Part shown: piece by piece, positions 8,870 to 16,811 of the stretch
Numbering within the stretch: the first letter of the stretch is position 1
Layout: each line of letters starts with the position of its first letter
Assembly (NCBI GenBank): GCA_009772895.1
Contig: WOUP01000005.1
Coordinates: 1-64,000 of the forward strand
Direction: 5' to 3'
Origin: Puniceicoccaceae bacterium 5H
GTDB lineage: Bacteria; Verrucomicrobiota; Verrucomicrobiia; Opitutales; Oceanipulchritudinaceae
Length of the DNA: 64,000 nucleotides
Notes under the pieces: model-generated
Database searches by the model: none
Told to the model about the DNA's origin: nothing
The model's input: only the letters and a program-made list of their open reading frames with translations
Position numbers and translations under genes: made by a program

Positions 8870-11443
8870 ATGCGCCTCGCTTCCTGCCTGTTCAGCCTGC
8901 TCTGCATCAGCCCGCTCTGGGCCGCGTCCTATGCGCTCGAAGACAGTGCCTGCCACCTCGAATGGCAAGAGACGCCCGATGGCTGGCGACTCGATGCCAT
9001 TGAGCTGAAAACGGTCGACGGTCCGCTCGCGGTCGCACATCCCAGTGGCGCTCATACGGTGCTGTTCGCACCCGAGGCCCCATCGCAGGCGTCACCTGAT
9101 TTTTACCTGCCGGGGCAGGACACGCCCTTTCCCGACCCGATCTACCGCTACAACGTGCAGAAATGGCACGAAGCCACCACGCCGGTTGCCCTGAACGAGG
9201 CCGGCGAAGCCTGGACCTTTCTGCCGTCCGAGGCCGAGCTGACGCCCGACGGCAGCCTGCGCTTGCACGAATCCGGCCCCCACGCCGAAGTGGAGACGCA
9301 GTGGCGGCTCGATCCATCCTTCCCGGGCGATCTGATCGTGACGCAAACCCTGACCGCGCGGAAGGCCGGCTACTATTCGCTCGCCACGCCGGAGCTATTG
9401 ACCGCAACCGAAGACCAGCTCGCCTGGGCGGTTGTGCCGGGCTACTTCCAGGGGCACCGCTTCAACGACAACCTCGTGCTGTCGCTCGTCTACGGTCACG
9501 GCCTGCCGCGCCGCCCCGTGCTCGCGCGCGAACGCGGCACCTCCACCCTCGCCAGCATTCTCACCCTGCAGAGCGGCCTGACCCTCAGCGTCTCCGCCGC
9601 TCCCGGCACGGCCGCCGACCCGTGGCCCGACGATCATGCCCGCCGCAGCACCTGGCGGCTCGGCCTCTCGCACCTCGACCGGCAGGGCGCGCTTTCGCCC
9701 ACGCTCTACCACCCGGTGCTGGGCGAAGACGGATCGTGGCTCGAAGCGGGCGAATCGACTACCTTTACCGCCCGCTACAGCCTGCGTCGGGACGATTGGT
9801 ATGCGGCGCTGAAACACGTCGCCCGAGACGTCTATCGGGTACCGGACTTCCTCGAGCTGAAGCAGCCGCACACCTCCTTGAGCGAACGCCTCGTGGCCTT
9901 GCACGACTATGTGGTCGACGATGCGACCTCGATGTGGCGCACGGAGACCTTTGAGGGGGTCGAGATCGGCGCCCAGGCCTACTTGGGCGGCGTCGTCGGC
10001 TCGGACAAGGATGCGATGAAGAACTCGGACTATGGCGCGATGTGGATGCTAGCCGCGCTGACGCAAGACCCGCGTTTGACCGAAGACCGCCTGCCCTACG
10101 CCCGCAACTTCAAGCTCGTGCAGCAACAGCAGGCGCCGGGCTTTTTCGAGGGCGCCGCGCGCGGCCAATACTACCTTTCCCAAAGCCGACGCTTCACTGA
10201 GGAGTGGGGCGACTATGTCGAGCCGGTCGGGCTGACCTACTACATGATGCTCGACCTGGGCAACATCCTGCTCTTTTCGCCCGACGATGCCGAACTGCGC
10301 GCACGCCTGCGCCTCGGGGCCGAGCGCCTCCTGGAGTGGCAATACGCGGACGGCCATTGGGAAGTCGCCTACGACCATACAACCCACGCCCCCCGTTTCA
10401 CCGCCACGCCGGACTACCGGCCCACGTTTTACGGGCTGCTCGTTGCCTACCGCATCCTGGTAGATGAGCGCTACCTGCAGGCGGCCGAAAAGGGTGCGCA
10501 CTGGCTGATGCAACATGCCGTGGCCGAGGGGCGCTTTCTGGGAGTGTGCGGCGACAACCGTTTCGCGCCCGACTTCGCCACGGCCCAGATCGCCCAGGCC
10601 CTGCTGGATTTGCACGAACTGACCGGCCAACAGGCCTACCTCGACGCGGCAATCCAGACCGCACGCTTTTACACGACCGCCGTCTTCACCCACCCCCGCG
10701 CCACCACCGCCACCAAGCACGTCAAAGGCACGGCGCAACCCGACTGGGCGATCAACCAGACGGGCTTGAGCTTCGAACACGGCGGTTCCATCGGGTCCGC
10801 CGGCACGGAGGGCCCCATTCTGCTCGCCAGCCACGCAGGCCTTTTCATCCGCATCGCCCAGCTGACGGGCGATCGCTATTTCGCCGAACTCGCCCGGGCC
10901 GCCACGTTGGCCCGCGACGCATTCGTCAACCCCGACACGCAGGTGGCCTCCTACTACTGGAAGGCCATGAATCGCGGCGCCGGACCGTATCCGCACCACG
11001 GCTGGTGGCAAATCGGCTGGATCACCGACTACCTGATCTCCGAAGCCGACTACCGTTCCGCCGGCGCCGTGCACTTCCCGCGCGGCTTCATGACCCCAAA
11101 AGTGGGGCCGCACGCCTGCTACGGCTTCGCTCCCGGTGAGATTGCCGGCGAGCCCGCACAACTGGCGTGGGCAACGCTCGACACGGGCGATGCGGCCGTC
11201 GACTACCTCGTCGCGCACGCCACCGACCTCAGCCGCACGTACCTCGTACTGCTCAACGACGCCGACCAGCCCCGCGAGGCCCGCCTGCGCTTCGAGGCGA
11301 ACCAGCTCGCCCCGCAGCCCGGCATGACGCTGCGCCAGATCGTCCAGCTCGACGCAGCGCGGGAAACGCCAATCCAGAACGCCCAAGTGCGCCTGCCTGC
11401 CTACGGTATCGCGATCCTGGCCCTGGACTTTGACGCGCCCTAA
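8870..11443 (+). CDS. Secreted alpha/alpha-toroid protein, probable glycan-active
   Basis: 857 residues with a signal peptide (MRLASCLFSLLCISPLWA). The N-terminal third is a beta-sandwich. The rest is helical with toroid-type repeats such as GLTYYMMLDLG, YGLLVAYRIL and HAGLFIRIAQLTGD. Trp/Tyr-rich stretches such as GPYPHHGWWQIGW are typical of carbohydrate-binding clefts. I recognise a class seen in verrucomicrobial sugar loci, sometimes labelled glycerophosphoryl diester phosphodiesterase without support, but not a characterised family. The start at 8870 sits four bases after the GH97 stop; an in-frame extension back to 8765 would overlap GH97 and lose the signal peptide. A related-looking protein lies at 16812-19664. 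Confidence 0.7.
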   Translation: MRLASCLFSLLCISPLWAASYALEDSACHLEWQETPDGWRLDAIELKTVDGPLAVAHPSGAHTVLFAPEAPSQASPDFYLPGQDTPFPDPIYRYNVQKWHEATTPVALNEAGEAWTFLPSEAELTPDGSLRLHESGPHAEVETQWRLDPSFPGDLIVTQTLTARKAGYYSLATPELLTATEDQLAWAVVPGYFQGHRFNDNLVLSLVYGHGLPRRPVLARERGTSTLASILTLQSGLTLSVSAAPGTAADPWPDDHARRSTWRLGLSHLDRQGALSPTLYHPVLGEDGSWLEAGESTTFTARYSLRRDDWYAALKHVARDVYRVPDFLELKQPHTSLSERLVALHDYVVDDATSMWRTETFEGVEIGAQAYLGGVVGSDKDAMKNSDYGAMWMLAALTQDPRLTEDRLPYARNFKLVQQQQAPGFFEGAARGQYYLSQSRRFTEEWGDYVEPVGLTYYMMLDLGNILLFSPDDAELRARLRLGAERLLEWQYADGHWEVAYDHTTHAPRFTATPDYRPTFYGLLVAYRILVDERYLQAAEKGAHWLMQHAVAEGRFLGVCGDNRFAPDFATAQIAQALLDLHELTGQQAYLDAAIQTARFYTTAVFTHPRATTATKHVKGTAQPDWAINQTGLSFEHGGSIGSAGTEGPILLASHAGLFIRIAQLTGDRYFAELARAATLARDAFVNPDTQVASYYWKAMNRGAGPYPHHGWWQIGWITDYLISEADYRSAGAVHFPRGFMTPKVGPHACYGFAPGEIAGEPAQLAWATLDTGDAAVDYLVAHATDLSRTYLVLLNDADQPREARLRFEANQLAPQPGMTLRQIVQLDAARETPIQNAQVRLPAYGIAILALDFDAP

Positions 11444-11502
11444 GAGACTTGCCCCAGCGCCCGGCGAGCGTAACAATCGCCCCAACCCCTCTCCCCTGCT
11501 CC

Positions 11503-12612
11503 ATGCCCCGCAGTCCCGTCACCATACGCGACATCGCCCGAGAGGCACGGGTGTCGCCCTCTGCCGTCTCGCTGGCCCTGCGCAACAGCCCCAAGATCTC
11601 CGATCAGCAGCGCGAACGCATTCAGGGCATCGCCCACCGCCTGGGCTACACCAAGGACCCGCACATCACACAGCTGATGGCGCACCTGCGGCAATCGCGC
11701 TCCACGCGCTCGGCGGCCACGCTGGCGGTGCTCATCCCGGAGATCAGCGCCAGCGAGCAACAGAGCTATCTGCCCATCGTAGCCCTGCTCGAGGGACTGC
11801 AGGCCCAAGCTGCGCGTATGGGCTTCGAACTCGACATCTTTCACCTGGCAGACCTGGGCGTCACCCCGGCGCGGCTGCGCAGCATCCTGATCGCGCGCGG
11901 CATCAAGGGCATTATCCTGCTGCCGTTTCGCAGTGGCGTGGGGCGGATCGACTTCGACTTCAGCGGTTTTTGCGCCGCGACCGCTGGCTTCAGCATCATC
12001 GACCCGATGCTCGACCGCGCCTGCCCGAATTACCTGCAGATGATGGACGAGCTGCTGGAGCACCATTGTGCCCTCGGCTACGAACGCATCGGGCTGGTGA
12101 TGACCTACAGCGAGGGCGGGATCGGCCAGAAGCTCTTCACCTCCTCTTTTCTCTTTTTCCAGACCAAGATCGATCCCAGCCAGCACATCCCCATCTTGCC
12201 CAAGAAGGACATTTCGGACGACAACCTGCGCTGCTGGATCGAGACCTATCGCCCGCAATCCATCATCAGCGCGGGCAGTACCTACCAGCGCCTCGTGCGC
12301 CTGGGCTACCGCATCCCGGAGGACTTCGGCTTTGCCAATATCGACCTCTCGGAGCCGCCCGACGACGCCACCGGCGTTAACCACCGCTACCGCTTGATCG
12401 GCAGCGAAACCGTCTCGCTCGTCGCCAGTAACCTGAACCTCAATCAGACCGGCGTGCCGGACAACCCGCGCGTCGTCATGGTCGACTCCCACCGCCGCAA
12501 CGGCTTCAGCCTGCCCTCGCGCGGTGAAAAAGTGCCCGTCACCCTGCGCACCACCGTTTCGGAAAAAATGCCGCGCCAGAAAGCCGTCGCGGCTCCTCTG
12601 GCGCAGTCGTAA
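11503..12612 (+). CDS. LacI family transcriptional regulator
   Basis: 369 residues. The N-terminus is a classical LacI helix-turn-helix (VTIRDIAREARVSPSAVSLALRN) with the hinge region HRLGYTKDP, followed by a periplasmic-binding-protein-like effector domain. LacI proteins repress, or in this phylum sometimes activate, sugar genes in response to a saccharide. Its place directly after the GH97 and toroid genes makes it the likely regulator of this locus. The chosen ATG (11503) puts the HTH at the very N-terminus as usual; an upstream in-frame ATG at 11449 would add residues with no family match. It converges on the symporter gene with a 24-base gap. Confidence 0.9.
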   Translation: MPRSPVTIRDIAREARVSPSAVSLALRNSPKISDQQRERIQGIAHRLGYTKDPHITQLMAHLRQSRSTRSAATLAVLIPEISASEQQSYLPIVALLEGLQAQAARMGFELDIFHLADLGVTPARLRSILIARGIKGIILLPFRSGVGRIDFDFSGFCAATAGFSIIDPMLDRACPNYLQMMDELLEHHCALGYERIGLVMTYSEGGIGQKLFTSSFLFFQTKIDPSQHIPILPKKDISDDNLRCWIETYRPQSIISAGSTYQRLVRLGYRIPEDFGFANIDLSEPPDDATGVNHRYRLIGSETVSLVASNLNLNQTGVPDNPRVVMVDSHRRNGFSLPSRGEKVPVTLRTTVSEKMPRQKAVAAPLAQS

Positions 12613-12636
12613 TCGAGCTGAAGTGTGGGCAGGCCC

Positions 12637-14409
12637 TCAGACGGCAGGCGTCAAAGCGAGCTTACGCTCCAGGCGGCGCACGAAGTAGAAGATCACGCCG
12701 CCGAGCGCGAAGAGCATGCCGGCAAAGACCAGTAGCACGGCCACCTTTTGGGCCACTGTCACCGCCAACCCAGCCATGACGAGCCCCAGGATGACGACCG
12801 CGCCGGCACACAGCTTGGCCGGCAGCATCGAGGCGATCGCAGGTTGCGCGGCGGCCAGTTCGTTCGCCCGGGCGGCATGTTCGCGGATGCGACGAAAGCC
12901 GGGGGCCTCCTGTTGGCTCAACGCTTCCGAAATCGCGAGCACGAGCAGCGCCGTGACCGAGCCGACCACGAGGTCCGTCACCTTCTGGTTGACTTGCACC
13001 AGCGCAGTGATCGGGCGCAACCACGAGAAGTCGAGGAAGCCACCCGCGGACAACCCGAACTTGGCCAGCACGGCGCAGCCACCGCCCACGATCGTCGCGG
13101 TCCAGGCCGTCTTGAGGCTGATCTTGCGGGAAAACAGGCCCCAGATCGTCGGCAGCACCAGGGGCCCGGTCAGCATCGCGGTCAGCGAGATGATATAACC
13201 CGTATAGGTGCCGGCACGCGGGATGATCATCGAGCCGGCAATGATCACCAGGCCGAGCGCGATGGTAAAGACCCGCCCCATCGTCACGAGGCGGCCTTCG
13301 CTCGCCTGCGGGTTGATCAGGTTGCGGTAAAATTCATTCGTGAAAGCCCCGGCGTAGACGTTGAGCTGAGTCGTGACCATACTCGCGGTCGCGCTCGTCA
13401 TCGCGGCCACCATCAGGCCCATCATCCCCACCGGCAGCACTTCCTGGCAGGACATGACGTAGGCGCGTTCGCCCAGCGCATTGATCTCGGCCGGGCTCAG
13501 GCCCTCGGGGATCGGTGAAATCAGCCGGAAGGCCATCGGCGGCAGCATCCAGAAGATCGGGCTGACCAGATACATGATGCCGAACAGGAAGGTGCTTTTG
13601 CGTGCCGATTTTTCGTCCGGCACGCAGAGGAAGCGCTGCACGAAGGTCCAGTCGCCCCCGATCTTGAAGTAGTGCACCACGATCCAGCCCGTGAGGAACC
13701 ACCAGGTGTAATCTTGCGCGACCGGCTGCCAGAAGCCCTGCGGCGCCTGGGCCAACCCTTCGAAGCCGCCCGCCTTGATCAGGATCAGCGGCACCACCAC
13801 GACCACGGACACGCTCAGGATGATGAATTGCAACACGTCCGTCATCAGCACCGCCCAAAGGCCGCCCCCGAAGGTGATCAGGATGATGACCCCGCAGATG
13901 AAAATCGACGTGTAGGTGACCGAAAGGTTGCCCGTCGCGGGGTCGGCCAGCGGGTGGTCGACCCCCAGCGGCACGAGGGTGCAGACGATGATCGACAGCG
14001 CGTAGACCGAGCCGCCCATCGTGAACAAATTGATGAGGCCCTGCAGCCAGGTGTAGAATTGCACGATGGAGTTGCCGAAGCGCAATTGCAGGAACTCCGC
14101 GGCAGAGGACACGCCCTGGCGCTTCCACACACCCGCCAGCGTCCAGCCGACGGCCAGGGCCGCCACCCCGTAGCAGAGGCTGATCGCGACCGCCACGAAG
14201 CCGTAGCGGTAGGCGATGCCGCCCCACACCACGAAGGTGCCGGCGGAGAACATCGTCATGAAGGCCGACAGCCCCGACACCCACCAGGGGGATTCGCCGC
14301 CGGCGGCAAACATCTCCTGCGACGACTTGTTGCGGGAGACAAAGAACCCGCCCATGACCAGCAGGCCGATCACATACAGCAGGATGACGAGGTAATCGGG
14401 GGTACTCAT
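12637..14409 (-). CDS. Sodium:solute symporter (SSS family)
   Basis: 590 residues of an inner-membrane transporter with about 14 hydrophobic segments, beginning with YLVILLYVIGLLVMGGFFVS. The signature GGESPWWVSGLSAFMTMFSAGTFVVWGG is of the SSS (SGLT/PutP) family, which couples Na+ entry to uptake of sugars or other small solutes. The long soluble loop near 520-545 and a final pair of membrane segments resemble sugar-type members. Its ATG overlaps the oxidoreductase stop by four bases (ATGA), showing tight coupling. It is last in the TonB-receptor operon, so the likely cargo is a sugar or uronate released by the locus. Confidence 0.88.
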   Translation of the reverse strand: MSTPDYLVILLYVIGLLVMGGFFVSRNKSSQEMFAAGGESPWWVSGLSAFMTMFSAGTFVVWGGIAYRYGFVAVAISLCYGVAALAVGWTLAGVWKRQGVSSAAEFLQLRFGNSIVQFYTWLQGLINLFTMGGSVYALSIIVCTLVPLGVDHPLADPATGNLSVTYTSIFICGVIILITFGGGLWAVLMTDVLQFIILSVSVVVVVPLILIKAGGFEGLAQAPQGFWQPVAQDYTWWFLTGWIVVHYFKIGGDWTFVQRFLCVPDEKSARKSTFLFGIMYLVSPIFWMLPPMAFRLISPIPEGLSPAEINALGERAYVMSCQEVLPVGMMGLMVAAMTSATASMVTTQLNVYAGAFTNEFYRNLINPQASEGRLVTMGRVFTIALGLVIIAGSMIIPRAGTYTGYIISLTAMLTGPLVLPTIWGLFSRKISLKTAWTATIVGGGCAVLAKFGLSAGGFLDFSWLRPITALVQVNQKVTDLVVGSVTALLVLAISEALSQQEAPGFRRIREHAARANELAAAQPAIASMLPAKLCAGAVVILGLVMAGLAVTVAQKVAVLLVFAGMLFALGGVIFYFVRRLERKLALTPAV

Positions 14410-16772
14410 ACGTGCAGGGCGGGCAGCGGGAGGTGAACGTCGGGACCGTAGCAGCGCACCGCCAAAAGGGAGGCCGGCACGTGCGCGGAGGGGTGCGCCA
14501 GCTTCAGGCGCAAGCAGTCGGTTTTCCAGCCCTTTTCAAAGGCAAGGTGCAACAGCGTCTGGTGATTGCCCGAAACCTGCGCCACGAGGCGGCCTTCGCC
14601 ATCGAGCAGCTCACAATCCCGAACCGCAAAGGGCATGACCTCTTCCGGGTGCCCCATCAGCACCGATTCCATGGCGTGGTCGAAATCCGTATCGAAGGCC
14701 AGCACCACGGAGCCGAGCTCCTGCGGCATATCCCAGCGCATTTCCAGCATCGGCGCGCCGTCCTGCGGATCCGCGATCCAGGCATTCGGTTGCGAAGTCG
14801 GTCGCTCAAAGCCCGAACGCAGCTGCGTCTTGTCGCAGGTAAAGACCGGCTCCGAGAGCGCAAAGGCCAGGTTGTAGCCTTCCGGCCGGCGCCGCGGGGT
14901 CCAGAACTCGAAGCTGTCCACCCCCGAGCCTTCGGGCGCGTCCTGGCGTCCGTTGTTGGACACCCGCTCGTTCACGCCGTTGTAGACCGTCAACAGCCCC
15001 GTGGCGCGCGTTTGCGAAGCCCGCAGCGAGACGCCCGGCTGGGCGAGGAAGCAAACAAACGCGTAGTCGTCGCGCGGCATCGCTTCCTGCCATGGCAGGC
15101 TCACCGCCTGTTCGCCCGGCTGCAGGCGCACCGTCCGGCGCTCGAGCACGCGATCCGGCGTAAAGTGGGCGGCACGGTGTCCCACGCGCAGCTCCACGAC
15201 CAGCTCCGTGGCGGCCTCCGCCTTGGCCTGAAACGTCATGACCGGCAGCTTGCCCTGTTTTGCCGGCAGCATTTGTGCCAGCGATTCATGCAGGGTCTGC
15301 CAGGGGCCGTCGGCCGGGAGCGACTGAATGGCCCAAGCGCTGGAGGTGCTGAAACGCGCCTTGGCCGCGAGGTCGTCCGGGTCTTCCAGGGCCACTTCGG
15401 GGATATGCTGCCCCAGCCGCTGCAGTTGCACACGTAACGGGCGGAAATGCTCCGGTTCGGCCATTGCCGCAGGCGAAATCCCCTGGCGTTGCGCCTCGAC
15501 CACCGCCAACGCGGTCGCCTGGGCCAGATAGCCGCAGGTCGCCATGACGCGGGTCGAACCGAAGGCCGAGTGCGTGGCGCTGACGATGCGCCCGCCCAGC
15601 ACCAGGTTGTCAAAATCGCGCGGCAAGGTGATGCGCAGCGGGATCTGATAGACGCCCTTGGAGTGCCATTGGCTGCAGCCGGGCTTGTTGGAGTAGACGC
15701 CGTCCGCCGGGTGCAGGTCCAGCGCCCAACCCCCGAACGCCACCGCATCGTCGAAGAGGCGCTGCTCCACGATGTCTTGCTGCGTCATCATGTACTGCCC
15801 CTCGAAGCGGCGGCTCTCGCGCTTGCCGGGGATCATGCCGACCCACTCCAGCGTGTGCGTCTCCGACTCCGGGAACTTGCCCGAGTTCTTGATGTAATCC
15901 CAGATGCCGTAGATGACCTTCCACAGCTCCCACTTGATCTGCTCGGACTCGTGTACCGTGTCGAGCCGACCGCCGTATTCGACCCACCAGAGCTTGCACC
16001 CGAATTCCTTCAGATTGATCTTCTGGTAGCGCGGGATCCGATTGATGTCCTTCAGCGCAAAAGAAGGGGCGCGGTATTTGACCGGGCGGCCTGTGTCCTT
16101 GCTGTAAAAATACAGGGAGTGCCCCAGCAGGTAACCGTAGTCTTCGGTCGGCGCGAGGCCCTCGTCAAACTCATCGCGCGGCTCGGCGCCCATGCGGAAG
16201 GCGGCCCCGGCCAGAAACGAAACGACGCCGTCGCCCGAGCAATCCATGAAGTCGCGCCCGCGCAGGACGTAGCGGATCGAGTTTTGCGAACAGAAGGCGA
16301 CCACCGCCGCCAACTCGCGCTCTCCCCGCTTTTCCACCTCGTAGACTACCGTGTTGAGCAACAACTCGATGTTGGGCTCCTGCTGGACCTTGTCGAGCAG
16401 CAGGGCGTCTACCAGGAGCGGGTTGCCTTCGGGGTTGCGGAAGACGTTCTCCACCAACAACTCCCCCATCACGCCGCTCTCACGCGACCACCGGTTGTTG
16501 TTGCCCATGTGGGAGGTGGCGCCGAGCATCCAGAGGCGGACCTCGCTGGAGGCATTGCCCCCGAGCACCGGACGGTCCTGCACCAGCACGACCTTCAACC
16601 CGGCCCGGGCAGCGGTGATGGCGGCACAGGTCCCGGCCACCCCACCCCCGACGATCACCAGATCGCGCTCCAGGGTCTCGGTGCGCAGCTCACGGCCGCG
16701 GGCCTCCAGGGCTTGGCGAGCCAATCGCTCGGAGCCGCCGCCAGGGTTCAACGTAGAAACAAAATCGCTCAT
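14406..16772 (-). CDS. FAD-dependent oxidoreductase with C-terminal beta domain
   Basis: 788 residues. The Rossmann motif DLVIVGGGVAGTCAAITAARAG (Gly42, Gly44, Gly47) is followed by VLGGNASSEVRLWMLGA, the hallmark of the FAD_oxidored family found in planctomycete and verrucomicrobial polysaccharide loci. No clear signal peptide is present. The C-terminal third (from about residue 500) is a beta-rich module that lies outside the FAD fold. Members are presumed to oxidise or dehydrate sugar intermediates, but the reaction is not established. It lies between the large toroid gene (39-base gap) and the symporter (four-base overlap), so it probably handles the imported product. Confidence 0.82.
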   Translation of the reverse strand: MSDFVSTLNPGGGSERLARQALEARGRELRTETLERDLVIVGGGVAGTCAAITAARAGLKVVLVQDRPVLGGNASSEVRLWMLGATSHMGNNNRWSRESGVMGELLVENVFRNPEGNPLLVDALLLDKVQQEPNIELLLNTVVYEVEKRGERELAAVVAFCSQNSIRYVLRGRDFMDCSGDGVVSFLAGAAFRMGAEPRDEFDEGLAPTEDYGYLLGHSLYFYSKDTGRPVKYRAPSFALKDINRIPRYQKINLKEFGCKLWWVEYGGRLDTVHESEQIKWELWKVIYGIWDYIKNSGKFPESETHTLEWVGMIPGKRESRRFEGQYMMTQQDIVEQRLFDDAVAFGGWALDLHPADGVYSNKPGCSQWHSKGVYQIPLRITLPRDFDNLVLGGRIVSATHSAFGSTRVMATCGYLAQATALAVVEAQRQGISPAAMAEPEHFRPLRVQLQRLGQHIPEVALEDPDDLAAKARFSTSSAWAIQSLPADGPWQTLHESLAQMLPAKQGKLPVMTFQAKAEAATELVVELRVGHRAAHFTPDRVLERRTVRLQPGEQAVSLPWQEAMPRDDYAFVCFLAQPGVSLRASQTRATGLLTVYNGVNERVSNNGRQDAPEGSGVDSFEFWTPRRRPEGYNLAFALSEPVFTCDKTQLRSGFERPTSQPNAWIADPQDGAPMLEMRWDMPQELGSVVLAFDTDFDHAMESVLMGHPEEVMPFAVRDCELLDGEGRLVAQVSGNHQTLLHLAFEKGWKTDCLRLKLAHPSAHVPASLLAVRCYGPDVHLPLPALHV

Positions 16773-16811
16773 AAAAAAGACTCGGTTGAGGTGCGCCTGG
16801 CCCGCGTGGGC